This document shows positions 32,866 to 41,649 of a stretch of DNA of 64,000 nucleotides, in pieces; the first letter of the stretch is position 1, and the number at the start of each line of letters is the position of its first letter. A model generated the notes under the pieces. It saw only the letters and a program-made list of their open reading frames with translations, was not told where the DNA came from and did no database searches. Made by a program: the position numbers and the translations under genes. This DNA is from Amycolatopsis eburnea (GTDB lineage: Bacteria; Actinomycetota; Actinomycetes; Mycobacteriales; Pseudonocardiaceae): positions 248,001 to 312,000 of the forward strand of contig NZ_RSEC01000046.1 in assembly GCF_003937945.1 (NCBI RefSeq). The letters are read 5' to 3'.

Positions 32866-33480
32866 ATGACGATGTCGCTGTCGGCCGAACTGTGGCCGGA
32901 CGTGCAGCCGGAGACCGCTCGGCGGCTGATGCTCGCCGGGGTCGAGGCCTTCGCCAAGCGGGGGTACCACGCCACCACCACGCGGGACATCGCCGGGGCC
33001 GCCGGGATGTCGCCCGCCGCGCTGTACGTGCACTTCCCGTCGAAGGCCGCGCTGCTCTTCGCGATCAGCCGGTACGGGCACGAGCAGACCCTCGCGCTGG
33101 TCGAGAACGTCGTCGCGAAGGTGTCCGATCCCGTCGAGCGGATCCGGCTGATCGTCGAGGACTTCGTCGCCTGGCACGCGCGGCGGCACACCGTCGCCCG
33201 CGTGGTCCAGTACGAGCTGCAGGCGCTGCCCGAGCAGGAGTTCGAGGTGGTCGCCGAGCTGCGGCGGCGGATCGAGCGGATCGTGCGCAAGGTGATCGCG
33301 GACGGCGTCGAAGAGGGCGTGTTCACCGTGTCGGACCCGCACATCTCGGCCCGCGCGGTGCTCTCCCTCGGGGTCGACGTCGCCCGCTGGTACAGCGAGC
33401 GCGCCCGGCAGACGCCCGCCGCGCTCGGCAAGGAGTACGGCGGGCTGGTGCTGCGGATGCTCGGCGTGGCGCCGCAATAG
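32866..33480 (+). CDS. TetR-family transcriptional regulator
   Basis: 204 residues from ATG 32866 with GGGAGGATCACCGG ahead. HTH at residues about 20-65 (LMLAGVEAFAKRGYHATTTR, MSPAALYVHFPSKAALLFAI). The ligand domain contains WHARRHTVARVVQYELQAL and RAVLSLGVDVARWYSERAR, a pattern often seen in TetR regulators of acyl-CoA or steroid metabolism (KstR-like style); that role is not proven here. The next gene in the same direction is a DinB-like protein 31-40 bp away. Confidence 0.87.
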   Translation: MTMSLSAELWPDVQPETARRLMLAGVEAFAKRGYHATTTRDIAGAAGMSPAALYVHFPSKAALLFAISRYGHEQTLALVENVVAKVSDPVERIRLIVEDFVAWHARRHTVARVVQYELQALPEQEFEVVAELRRRIERIVRKVIADGVEEGVFTVSDPHISARAVLSLGVDVARWYSERARQTPAALGKEYGGLVLRMLGVAPQ

Positions 33481-33520
33481 CGGACGCAACCTGTCCGCTT
33501 CCCCTGTCAGAGTGGTCCTC

Positions 33521-34075
33521 GTGCAGAACGACACCGAACGCAACGACCTCATCGCCGAACTGGCCGCGGCCCGCGCCGCGCTGATCACGGCGGCGCGCGA
33601 CCTCACCGACGAGCAGGCGGGCGCGCAGCCGACCGTCAGCGCGCTGTGCCTGGGCGGGCTGCTCAAGCACGTCGCCTCCATGGAGGAGAACTGGCTGCGC
33701 TTCGCCCTCGAAGGCCCCTCCGCGATGCGCTACGACCTCCCCGACGGCGTCACCTGGGCGGACATCGCGGCCGGCACCGCCCGCGAGTTCCCGCAGTGGG
33801 TGATCGACCACCAGAACGAGTTCCGGATGCTGCCCGGCGACACGCTGGCGGCCGTGCTCGCGCGCTACGAAGACGTCGCCAAGCGCAGCGAGGACATCAT
33901 CGCGAGCCTGCCCGACCTGGCCGTGACGCACCCGCTGCCCGACGCGCCGTGGAACCGGCCCGGCACCGTGTGGAGCGCGCGGCGGGCGGTGCTGCACGTC
34001 ATCACCGAGACCGCGCAGCACGCCGGGCACGCGGACATCATCCGCGAGGCGCTGGACGGCCGGAAGGCGACGTGA
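33521..34075 (+). CDS. DinB-family protein
   Basis: 184 residues from GTG 33521; GTG 33512 is an alternative. A DinB four-helix bundle is indicated by LIAELAAARAALITAARDLT, LGGLLKHVASMEENWLRF and the C-terminal TETAQHAGHADIIREALDG, which supplies the metal-binding His triad. Actinobacterial DinB proteins are mostly mycothiol-dependent transferases. It overlaps the next gene by 4 bp (GTGA), so it is translated together with the winged-helix protein. Confidence 0.87.
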   Translation: MQNDTERNDLIAELAAARAALITAARDLTDEQAGAQPTVSALCLGGLLKHVASMEENWLRFALEGPSAMRYDLPDGVTWADIAAGTAREFPQWVIDHQNEFRMLPGDTLAAVLARYEDVAKRSEDIIASLPDLAVTHPLPDAPWNRPGTVWSARRAVLHVITETAQHAGHADIIREALDGRKAT

Positions 34076-35160
34076 CCGTCCTGGACACGCGGGCGCTCAA
34101 CCGCGCCACGCTCGCCCGCCAGCTCCTGCTCGAGCGCGCCGGGCTGCCGGTGCACGACGCCGTCGCGCACCTCGGCGGCCTGCAGGCGCAGGAGCCGCAG
34201 GAGCCGTTCACCGGGTTGTGGTCGCGGCTGCGCGCGTTCGACCCGGCGGCGTTGTCGGAGCTGCTGACCGGGCGGCGCGTCGTGCGGACGCACCTGATGC
34301 GCCGCACCGTCCACCTGCTCGCCGCCGAGGACGTCCTGGCGTGGCGGACGCGGTTCGACGCGATGCTGCGCCAGCGCGTCCTGGGCACCTACCGCCGCGA
34401 GCTCGCCGGGGTCGACCTCGGTGAGCTCGCGGCGGCGGGCCGCGCGGTGCTGGCCGACGGCGAGCCGCGCTCGATGGGCGAGCTCGCCCGCGCGGTCGCC
34501 GATCGGTGGCCGGACGCGGGACCGCGGCCGCTCGGGGAAATGCTGGTCGCCGCGCTGATCCCGATGGCGCAGCTGCCGCCGCGCGGGCTGTGGCGCGTCA
34601 AGGCGGGCGTGCGGAACCTGCCGCTGCCGGCGTGGCTCGGCCGCGACGTCGACCCGCTCGCCGGGGACGACGAGGTCGGGCGGGCGCTGGTTCGGCGCTA
34701 CCTGGCGGCGTTCGGGCCGGCGGCGACGGCCGACCTGCGCGCGTGGAGCGGCCTGGCCGGGCTGCCGGCGGCGGTGAAGGCCGTGCGCGAGGAGCTGGTG
34801 GTCTTCCGCGACGAACGCGGCCGCGAGCTGCTGGACCTGCCGGACGCCCCGCGCCCGGACGCGGGCACGCCGGCGCCGGCGCGGTTCCTGCCGGCGTTCG
34901 ACAACGCGATCCTCGGCTACGACGACCGGAGCCGGATCATCGACGACGCCCACCGCGGGCTTTCGGTGGCCGGCGAGCGGGTGGTGCTGGTGGACGGCCG
35001 GGTGTCGGCGACCTGGACGGTCGACGAGGACACCGTCGTGGTGCGGCCGCTGCGGCGGTTCGCGAAAGCGGAACGCGCCGAGGTCACAGCGGAAGGCAGC
35101 GCGCTGGCCGCGTTCCTTTCCGACGGCGAAAGCGACCGCGTCCGGATCGATCCCGCCTAG
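34072..35160 (+). CDS. Winged-helix DNA-binding protein (HTH_42/DUF1006 type)
   Basis: 362 residues from GTG 34072. The opening RQLLLERAGLPVHDAVAHLG, LQAQEPQEPFTGLW and MRRTVHLLAAEDVLAW are typical of the AlkX/YcaQ-like winged-helix family. These contain tandem winged helices and are linked to DNA glycosylase or lesion-binding activity in relatives. The C-terminus has the FDNAILGYDDRSRI segment conserved in the family. It overlaps DinB upstream and shares a CTAG stop with the convergent WYL gene. A DNA-repair role is inference from relatives. Confidence 0.82.
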   Translation: MTVLDTRALNRATLARQLLLERAGLPVHDAVAHLGGLQAQEPQEPFTGLWSRLRAFDPAALSELLTGRRVVRTHLMRRTVHLLAAEDVLAWRTRFDAMLRQRVLGTYRRELAGVDLGELAAAGRAVLADGEPRSMGELARAVADRWPDAGPRPLGEMLVAALIPMAQLPPRGLWRVKAGVRNLPLPAWLGRDVDPLAGDDEVGRALVRRYLAAFGPAATADLRAWSGLAGLPAAVKAVREELVVFRDERGRELLDLPDAPRPDAGTPAPARFLPAFDNAILGYDDRSRIIDDAHRGLSVAGERVVLVDGRVSATWTVDEDTVVVRPLRRFAKAERAEVTAEGSALAAFLSDGESDRVRIDPA

Positions 35161-36113
35161 CCGACCGCCCGCGCGAACCGCTCCGCCACTTCCCGCAGCC
35201 GTTCCACCAGACCCGGCGGGGCCTCCTCGACCACGAAGTCGAAGCCCCACTGGGCGAGGTAGTACGGGACCGTGTCGAGGGTGTTCGCCCCGGTCCGCAC
35301 CCGGCAGCAGTGCTCGTCGATCGCCTCGACGGCGCCGGTGGTCGGCGGGACGCGCCGGGCGACCTCCTCGGCCGGGGCGGCCACGCGCAGCACGAGCTGG
35401 TGAACGTACGGCGCCGACGAGATCTGGCGCGAGACGTACGCCGCGAGGTCGTCGGCCGGGGGTTCGCGCGGGGTGAAGCGGAAGCTCGCGGCGGGCACGC
35501 CGGTGATCCGGTCGACGCGGAAGGTGCGCCAGCCGGCGCGGTCGAGGTCGTAGGCGACCAAGTACCAGCGCCGTCCGGTGCAGACCAGGCGCAGCGGCTC
35601 GACCGAGCGTTCGGTCTCCGCGCCGCTCCGGTCGCCGTAGCCGAAGCGCAGGCGCTCGTGGTCCCGGCAGGCCGCGGCGATCGCGGTCAGCACCGACGCG
35701 TCCACCGTCGGGCCGGCGCCGGGCAGCGAGACCGTCGCCGCGGCCACGGCGCCGACCCGCGGCCGCAGCCGGGCGGGCAGCACCTGCTCCAGCTTGGCCA
35801 GCGCGCGCACCGACGTCTCCTCGATGCCGCCGACCGTGCCGGTCGCCGCCGTGCGCAGGCCGACCGCGACCGCGACGGCTTCGTCGTCGTCCAGCAGCAG
35901 CGGCGGCAGCGCGGCACCCGCGCCGAGCCGGTAGCCGCCGGCCACCCCGGGCGTCGCGTGCACCGGGTAGCCGAGGGACCGCAGCCGCTCGACGTCGCGG
36001 CGGATCGTGCGGACGTCGACCTCGAGCCGCGACGCGAGGTCCGCACCCGGCCAGTCGCGCCGCGCCTGCAGCAGCGAGAGCAGCCGGAGCAGGCGTTCCG
36101 AAGTGCCGTACAT
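35157..36113 (-). CDS. WYL-domain DeoR/YafY-type transcriptional regulator
   Basis: 318 residues from ATG 36113 (an in-frame ATG seven codons upstream is possible). N-terminal HTH_11 (RLLRLLSLLQARRDWPGADL, VDVRTIRRDVERLRSLGYPV), GGYRLGAG bridge and a WYL domain at about 140-230 (RFGYGDRSGAETERSVEPLR, RRWYLVAYDLDRAGWRTFR). WYL proteins sense nucleic acids or small ligands and often control DNA repair or defence genes. It is convergent with the winged-helix gene and divergent from the deaminase gene, which it may regulate. Confidence 0.9.
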   Translation of the reverse strand: MYGTSERLLRLLSLLQARRDWPGADLASRLEVDVRTIRRDVERLRSLGYPVHATPGVAGGYRLGAGAALPPLLLDDDEAVAVAVGLRTAATGTVGGIEETSVRALAKLEQVLPARLRPRVGAVAAATVSLPGAGPTVDASVLTAIAAACRDHERLRFGYGDRSGAETERSVEPLRLVCTGRRWYLVAYDLDRAGWRTFRVDRITGVPAASFRFTPREPPADDLAAYVSRQISSAPYVHQLVLRVAAPAEEVARRVPPTTGAVEAIDEHCCRVRTGANTLDTVPYYLAQWGFDFVVEEAPPGLVERLREVAERFARAVG

Positions 36114-36224
36114 GACACGCAGTGTGCCAGACATCGAGGACAGTTCCGGTCCTCGATCCGCCGGATGGTGCAGCCGTGCGGTCAAACACTTGCCAGGCAC
36201 CGCCTCCGCCGGAAAGAGTGGCGC

Positions 36225-36683
36225 ATGCCGATCGACCCGCACGCCCTGCTCGCCGTCGCCCGCGAGGAAGCCGAGCTGGGCAAGGCCGAAGGCGGCGTGC
36301 CGATCGGGGCCGCGCTGTTCGACACCGCGGGCACCCTGCTGGGCCGCGGGCACAACCGGCGCGTGCAGGACGGCGACCCGTCGATGCACGCCGAAACCGC
36401 GGCGTTCCGCAACGCCGGCCGCCGCCCGCACTACCGCGACACGATCATGGTCACGACGCTTTCGCCGTGCTGGTACTGCTCCGGGCTCGTCCGTCAGTTC
36501 GGGATCGGGCGCGTCGTCATCGGCGAGGCCACGACGTTCCACGGCGGGCACGACTGGCTCGCCGGGCTCGGCGTGGGGATCACCCTGCTCGACGATCCCG
36601 CCTGCACCGCGCTGATGACCGAGTTCATCGCCGCGCGCCCGGACCTGTGGTTCGAGGACATCGGGGTCGAGAAGTCCGAATAG
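36225..36683 (+). CDS. Cytosine/nucleoside deaminase, CMP/dCMP deaminase fold
   Basis: 152 residues from ATG 36225. The zinc site is complete: H55-A-E57 (SMHAETAAF) and P81-C82-x2-C85 (LSPCWYCSG). The downstream part ends PDLWFEDIGVE, and the size and motif spacing resemble fungal-type cytosine deaminase (cytosine to uracil) rather than tRNA adenosine deaminase. It sits 20 bp ahead of an Fe(II)/2OG oxygenase gene, and a cytosine-permease-like gene lies 3.6 kb on, so pyrimidine-base salvage or catabolism is plausible. Substrate remains inference. Confidence 0.82.
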   Translation: MPIDPHALLAVAREEAELGKAEGGVPIGAALFDTAGTLLGRGHNRRVQDGDPSMHAETAAFRNAGRRPHYRDTIMVTTLSPCWYCSGLVRQFGIGRVVIGEATTFHGGHDWLAGLGVGITLLDDPACTALMTEFIAARPDLWFEDIGVEKSE

Positions 36684-36703
36684 GACAGTTGCGAGGAGCC
36701 GGT

Positions 36704-37666
36704 ATGCCGTCAACCGTTCCGCTCGTGGACCTTTCGCCGTGGTTCGGCGGGACGTCCGAAGGCCGCGCCGACGTGGCCGGCCGGATCGACCGCGCGCTGC
36801 GGGAGTCCGGGTTCCTGCTGGTCACCGGGCACGGCGTGCCGGACGACCTGCGCCGCCGCACGCGCGAGCTGGCGCGGGAGTTCTTCGCGCTGCCCGAGGA
36901 CGTCAAGCAGCGCTACGCGGTCACGGTCGGCGGCCGCGGCTGGCTGCCGCCCGGGGTCGAGGCCAACGGCTACGCCGAGGGCACCGAGACCCCGCCGGAC
37001 CTCAAGGAGTCCTACTCCGCCGGCGCGGACGAAGGCGTGGGCGTCGCCGACGTCGACGGGTTCTGGTTCCAGCCCAACGTCTGGCCCGGCGAGGTGGCCG
37101 GCTTCGCCGAGACGGCGACGGAGTACATGCGCCGGATGCGCGCGCTGTCGGACCACCTGCTGGAGATCTTCGCCGCGGCGCTCGGCCTGGCCGAAAGCCA
37201 CTTCACGCGGCACACGGCGCACCCGACGTACACGTTCAACATCAACTGGTACCCGCCGATGACGCACGTCGGCGCGCCGGCGCCGGACCAGTTCCGGATC
37301 GGCCCCCACACCGACTTCGGCACGGTCACGGTGCTGGACCGCCAGGCCGGCGTCGGCGGGCTGCAGGTCTGCACGGCCGACGGCGAGTGGGAGGACGCGC
37401 CGTTCCACCCGGACGCGTTCACGGTGAACATCGGCGACCTGATGGCCCGCTGGACCGGCGACCGCTGGCGCTCGACCCGCCACCGCGTCCTCCCGCCCGC
37501 GGCGACGGCCCCGGACGAGGACCTGGTCTCGCTGATCTTCTTCTACGAGACCGACCACGACGCCCGGATCACGTCGCTGGGGCCGCCGCTGGGCAAGCGG
37601 ACCTACCCCGAGGTGATCGCGGCGGAGTACCTGCGGGAGAAGCTCGCCGCGATCACGGTCGGCTGA
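36704..37666 (+). CDS. Isopenicillin N synthase-like Fe(II)/2-oxoglutarate oxygenase
   Basis: 320 residues from ATG 36704 with GCGAGGAG ahead. DIOX_N region (VPLVDLSPWFGG, SGFLLVTGHGVPDDL), double-stranded beta-helix core and the iron triad H202-x-D204 (PHTDFG) and H260 (STRHRV). The usual R-x-S that binds 2-oxoglutarate reads LVS in the strand LVSLIFFY, so co-substrate binding may differ. Such enzymes hydroxylate small molecules, including free bases in pyrimidine/thymine catabolism. The upstream deaminase supports a base-like substrate, but this is not proven. Confidence 0.85.
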   Translation: MPSTVPLVDLSPWFGGTSEGRADVAGRIDRALRESGFLLVTGHGVPDDLRRRTRELAREFFALPEDVKQRYAVTVGGRGWLPPGVEANGYAEGTETPPDLKESYSAGADEGVGVADVDGFWFQPNVWPGEVAGFAETATEYMRRMRALSDHLLEIFAAALGLAESHFTRHTAHPTYTFNINWYPPMTHVGAPAPDQFRIGPHTDFGTVTVLDRQAGVGGLQVCTADGEWEDAPFHPDAFTVNIGDLMARWTGDRWRSTRHRVLPPAATAPDEDLVSLIFFYETDHDARITSLGPPLGKRTYPEVIAAEYLREKLAAITVG

Positions 37667-37672
37667 GCCGGC

Positions 37673-38950
37673 TCACGGCTCCGGCTCAGGCTCCGCGCAC
37701 AACGCCCGATTCCGCCCCGCCGCCTTCGCACGCAACAACGCCGCCTCCGCCGCCAACAGCACGTCCGCCAACTCACCGTCGGCCGGGCAGGCCGCGACGC
37801 CGATCGACGCCGTCACGCCGACGAACTGGGGGCCGTCGCCCGAGGCCTTCAGCGCCACCAGGGTCGAGGCGATGCGCAGGCGGATGCGTTCGGCGATGGC
37901 CATCGCGTCGAAGCGGCCGGTGCCGGCCAGCAGGACGGCGAACTCCTCGCCGCCGGAGCGGCCGACGAGGTCGGCAGCGCGGACCTCGTCGCGCAGCGTG
38001 TCGGCGACCGCGCGCAGGACCGCGTCGCCGACGCGGGGGCCGTAGCGGTCGTTGAGCCGGCGGAAGTGGTCGAGGTCGAGCAGCAGCACGGCCGGGCCGG
38101 CGCCGTGGCCGCCGAGGCGGTCCAGCTGGGCTTCGGCGGCGCCGCGCCACGACGCGGCGGTCAGCACGCCGGTGCCGGGGTCGAGGGTGACGTGGTCGCG
38201 GCGGCCGCGGCCGAGGCCGCCGCGGTGCAGCACGACGGTGGCGCCGGCCAGCACTGGCACCAGGAGCGGGGCGGCGACGACGGCCCAGGCCAGCGGCAGG
38301 CCGAACGCGGTCATCGCGGCGTCGAAAGCGTGGCCCGGCGCGGCTTCGCGCGGGCGGCGGGGGCCGTCGGCGGCGGTCACGAGCGCGGCGTTCACCGCGA
38401 GGAACACCACGCCGGCGACGGCGAGCAGGAGCACGGTGCGGGAATCGAGGACCTCGCCGAGCGGCCGGACGCCGGTCGCGGTGAGGAACGCGCCCGCGAC
38501 GAGACCGGCCAGTGCCGTCGCCGCGGCGCCGAACACCTGCCGGTACACGGGTCTTCTGCGGACCCGGAACCACTGGTGCAGCGCGGAGAGCGCGATCAGG
38601 GCGACCGCGAAGCCGGGCCGGAGCACCAGCACGCCGGCGAAGACCCACGGCGTGTCGACGCCGGGACCGAGGAGGGTGTCTTCGCGGTGGCGCTCGACCG
38701 GCCGCGCGAGCTCGGCGGACACCAGCATCCCGCCCAGCAGCAGCGCGAACGGCCCGAGCAGCCCCGGCAGCGGCGGGAACCGGACGGCGGCGAGCGCGAC
38801 GGCGGCGACGGCGAGGACGTCGACAGTGACGAGGTAGAGGACCTGGCCGCGGCGCGGCAGCCGCCACAGCGCCCAGCGCCCCAGCACGACGGCGGGCAGC
38901 AGCCGGCCCGGGCGGCGCCCTCCGCCGGCGGCGACCGAATCCCCCACCAT
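37673..38950 (-). CDS. Membrane-bound diguanylate cyclase (GGDEF)
   Basis: 425 residues from ATG 38950. The first 245 residues hold about six to eight hydrophobic helices (VDVLAVAAVALAAVRF, LLLAVAGVVFLAVNAALV). A GGDEF domain from about residue 265 follows, with LLLDLDHFRRLNDRYG and the active loop GGEEF (SGGEEFAVLLAG). The signature is intact, so c-di-GMP synthesis is expected. No inhibitory RxxD motif was obvious before the active site. It is convergent with the oxygenase gene 6 bp away. c-di-GMP controls development in actinobacteria. Confidence 0.9.
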   Translation of the reverse strand: MVGDSVAAGGGRRPGRLLPAVVLGRWALWRLPRRGQVLYLVTVDVLAVAAVALAAVRFPPLPGLLGPFALLLGGMLVSAELARPVERHREDTLLGPGVDTPWVFAGVLVLRPGFAVALIALSALHQWFRVRRRPVYRQVFGAAATALAGLVAGAFLTATGVRPLGEVLDSRTVLLLAVAGVVFLAVNAALVTAADGPRRPREAAPGHAFDAAMTAFGLPLAWAVVAAPLLVPVLAGATVVLHRGGLGRGRRDHVTLDPGTGVLTAASWRGAAEAQLDRLGGHGAGPAVLLLDLDHFRRLNDRYGPRVGDAVLRAVADTLRDEVRAADLVGRSGGEEFAVLLAGTGRFDAMAIAERIRLRIASTLVALKASGDGPQFVGVTASIGVAACPADGELADVLLAAEAALLRAKAAGRNRALCAEPEPEP

Positions 38951-39066
38951 TTCGGCAAAGTAGCCGGAATGCCCGGCGCTGTCGATCCGCCTTCAGGGGA
39001 ATCTCACACGCGCCGACGCTCGGGAGCCGTCCGCGCACCGTCCGTCATTTTCCGACCGAAGAAGGG

Positions 39067-39110
39067 TTGACACGCAACATTGGTCTAGTCCACTGTGTGG
39101 TGGCACACAG
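39067..39110 (+). promoter_or_regulatory. GH18 control region: DasR-like dre site, -35-like box, inverted repeat
   Basis: The core is ATTGGTCTAGTCCACT (39079-39094), which matches the DasR consensus ACTGGTCTAGACCACT at 14 of 16 positions. A TTGACA box lies at 39067-39072 without a clear -10 at 17 bp. CTGTGTG-4-CACACAG forms a hairpin at 39093-39110. DasR is the GntR-type N-acetylglucosamine sensor that controls chitinase genes in streptomycetes; its position 85 bp before a GH18 gene fits. Confidence 0.65.
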
Positions 39111-39179
39111 CACTCCTCCCGGGTTGATCCCGCCGCCTCAAACCGGAGGTGCTCCATCCAGCTAGTTTGGAGGACCCCC

Positions 39180-40139
39180 ATGAACCCAGTGCGCCGTCTG
39201 GTCACCCTCGCGGTCGCGGCCGGAGCCGCGATGGCGACGGCGGTCGGCCTCGCCCCGCAGGCCATGGCCGCGGTGGACCCGGTGCTCGCCTCCCCGTACC
39301 TGTACCAGTGGGGCGGCCAGACCAGCCCGACCGCGGCGATGTCCGCGACCGGCGTGAAAGCGTTTACCCTCGCCTTCGTCCTGTCGGACGGCACCTGCAA
39401 CCCGAAGTGGGACGGCAGCCGCTCGCTGACCGGCTCGGACAAGACGATGATCCAGAACATCCGCAACGCGGGCGGGGACGTGATCCCGTCCTTCGGCGGC
39501 TGGTCCGGCACGAAGCTGGGCTCGAAGTGCACGTCGGCCTCGGCGCTGGCGGGCGCGTACCAGAAGGTGATCGACGCCTACGGCCTCAAGGCGATCGACC
39601 TCGACATCGAGAACACCGACGAGTTCCAGAACAACACCGTGCAGGACCGCATCCTCAACGCGGTCAAGCTGACCAAGCAGAAGAACCCGAACCTGAAGGT
39701 CGTCATCACCATCGGCACCACCACGACCGGCCCCGACTCGTGGGGCAAGCGCCTGATCAACCAGGCCAAGGCGATCGGCGCGCCGGTCGACGTCTGGTCG
39801 GTCATGCCGTTCGACTTCTCCAGCGGCGGCGACATGGCCGCGATGACGAAGTCCGCGGTCGACGGGCTGAAGAACCAGCTCAAGACCACGTTCGGCTGGA
39901 GCGACGACACCGCCTACCGGCACAGCGGCCTCTCCTCGATGAACGGCAAGACCGACAACGCGGGCGAAACCGTCACGGTGTCGAACTTCAATTCCATCCG
40001 CAGCTACGCGACGAGCCACCACCTGGCCCGCTTCACGTTCTGGGCCACCAACCGCGACTGCAGCGGCGGCGGCGAGTGCAGCGGGATCACGCAGGACAAG
40101 TACGCGTTCACGAAGATCGTCGCCGGCTACACCGGCTGA
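39180..40139 (+). CDS. Secreted family-18 chitinase-like glycosidase
   Basis: 319 residues from ATG 39180 with TTTGGAGGA ahead. The signal peptide is cut after AMA near residue 30. The GH18 barrel shows SFGGWSG (residues about 104-110) and the catalytic D140-x-D142-x-E144 (AIDLDIEN), with E144 as acid/base. No separate chitin-binding domain is attached, so it resembles small chitinase or chitosanase/endo-type secreted enzymes (ChiD-like). It is followed by a strong terminator and is monocistronic, with a DasR-like site upstream. Confidence 0.9.
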   Translation: MNPVRRLVTLAVAAGAAMATAVGLAPQAMAAVDPVLASPYLYQWGGQTSPTAAMSATGVKAFTLAFVLSDGTCNPKWDGSRSLTGSDKTMIQNIRNAGGDVIPSFGGWSGTKLGSKCTSASALAGAYQKVIDAYGLKAIDLDIENTDEFQNNTVQDRILNAVKLTKQKNPNLKVVITIGTTTTGPDSWGKRLINQAKAIGAPVDVWSVMPFDFSSGGDMAAMTKSAVDGLKNQLKTTFGWSDDTAYRHSGLSSMNGKTDNAGETVTVSNFNSIRSYATSHHLARFTFWATNRDCSGGGECSGITQDKYAFTKIVAGYTG

Positions 40140-40169
40140 CCCCCGAACCCGTAGTGGGGCTGTCGGAGG

Positions 40170-40201
40170 CCCTCTCACCGGCATCGGGGCCGGTGAGGGG
40201 G
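40170..40201 (+). terminator. Hairpin terminator after GH18 gene
   Basis: CCCTCTCACCGGC (40170-40182) pairs with GCCGGTGAGGGGG (40189-40201) with one G-T wobble and a 6-nt loop, 30 bp past the stop. Confidence 0.75.
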
Positions 40202-40275
40202 TCTTCGCGGGTACCGGTCACCGGGAACTGCGAAACCGTCACACCGCCGCAACTTCCACCGCTTACCGTCCTCCC

Positions 40276-41649
40276 ATGACGAGGACCGAGGACGCCGGCT
40301 ACGGCGACAAGGTGGTGGCCGTCGAGCCCGGCGGGGTCGAGCCCGTCGCCGACGCCGACCGGCACGGGACGCCGCGGCAACTGGCCTGGACCTGGGCCTC
40401 CCCCAACCTCGAGTTCGCCACGGTCTTCGTCGGCGTCCTCGCGGTCACCGCCTTCGGGCTGACCTTCTGGCAGGCCGCGCTCGCGGCCGTCGTCGGGAAC
40501 GGGCTGGGCGCGCTCGCGCACGGCGTCCTGTCCGCGCGCGGGCCGCGGTACGGCGTGCCGCAGATGGTGCTCGGGCGGGCCGCGTTCGGCTACCGCGGCA
40601 ACCTGCTGCCCGCCGCGCTGATGTCGGTCATGGCGGGGATCGGGTGGTTCGCCGTCAACAGCGTCAGCGGCGCCTTCGCCCTCGCCGGCCTCACCGGGCT
40701 GCCGGTGCTCGCGTGCCTCGTGCTGGTCGTCGCGCTGCAGATCGCCATCGCCTTCTTCGGGCACAACCTCGTGCAGGCCTACGAAAAGTACGTCTTCGCC
40801 GTCCTCGCCGTCGTGTTCGCCGCGGCGAGCGTCGTCGTCTTCACGAAGTCGGGCCCCACCGCGAACACCGGGAGCGTCGGCGGGTTCCTGCTCACCGTCG
40901 GCACCGCGTTCGGCTACACCGCGGGCTGGAACCCCTACGCCGCCGACTACACGCGCTACCTGCCGAAAACCGCGTCGAAACGCGCGATCGGCCGCTACGC
41001 CGGGCTCGGGCTGTTCCTGTCCACCACCGTCCTGATGCTCGCCGGCGCCGCGTCGGCGACCATCGGCGGCCCGGACGACACCAACCCGGCGACGGCGTTC
41101 ACCGGGCACCTGCCCGGGCTCCTCGCCGCGGCGACGCTGCTGGCCATCACGCTCGGCGCGGTCGCGGCGAACGTCCTGAACGTCTACTCGGGCGCGCTCG
41201 CCTTCCTCGCCCTCGGGGTCCGGCTGCCGCTGGCCTGGCGCCGCGCCGTCGTCGCGCTCGCCTTCGGCGCGGTCGGGTTCGTACTGGCCTGGCTGGGCCT
41301 CGCCGACGCCGGCCACGCCTACGAGAACTTCCTGCTGGTCATCGCCTACTGGATCGGCCCGTGGCTCGGCGTGCTGCTGGCCGACCACCACCTGCGCCGC
41401 GGCACCGACTTCGGCGCGCTGCTCGCCGACAGGGGCCACCGCAACACCGCCGGGTTCACCGCGTTCCTCGTCGGGCTGGTGGCGTCGGTCGGCCTGTTCG
41501 CGAACCAGGCGCTCTACACCGCGCCGATCCCGAAAGCCGTGCCCGGGACCGGTGACCTGACGTTCGCGGCCGGGTTCGCGCTCGCCGCCGGGACCTACCT
41601 GCTCCTGCGCCGTCAGCGCACCGGCGTGCCGTCGCGGCGGCAGCCGTAG
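40276..41649 (+). CDS. NCS1-family cytosine/purine permease
   Basis: 457 residues with about 12 hydrophobic segments, ATG 40276. Typical NCS1 elements are the first helix WASPNLEFATVFVGVLAVTA, the PQMVLGRAAFGYRGNLLPA region (usual RxxFG/xGN motif) and AGWNPYAADYTRYLP, which is diagnostic of cytosine/purine permeases. It would import nucleobases by cation symport. The cytosine-deaminase-like gene 3.6 kb upstream could process the substrate. Its last 37 bp overlap a convergent membrane-protein gene. Confidence 0.92.
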   Translation: MTRTEDAGYGDKVVAVEPGGVEPVADADRHGTPRQLAWTWASPNLEFATVFVGVLAVTAFGLTFWQAALAAVVGNGLGALAHGVLSARGPRYGVPQMVLGRAAFGYRGNLLPAALMSVMAGIGWFAVNSVSGAFALAGLTGLPVLACLVLVVALQIAIAFFGHNLVQAYEKYVFAVLAVVFAAASVVVFTKSGPTANTGSVGGFLLTVGTAFGYTAGWNPYAADYTRYLPKTASKRAIGRYAGLGLFLSTTVLMLAGAASATIGGPDDTNPATAFTGHLPGLLAAATLLAITLGAVAANVLNVYSGALAFLALGVRLPLAWRRAVVALAFGAVGFVLAWLGLADAGHAYENFLLVIAYWIGPWLGVLLADHHLRRGTDFGALLADRGHRNTAGFTAFLVGLVASVGLFANQALYTAPIPKAVPGTGDLTFAAGFALAAGTYLLLRRQRTGVPSRRQP

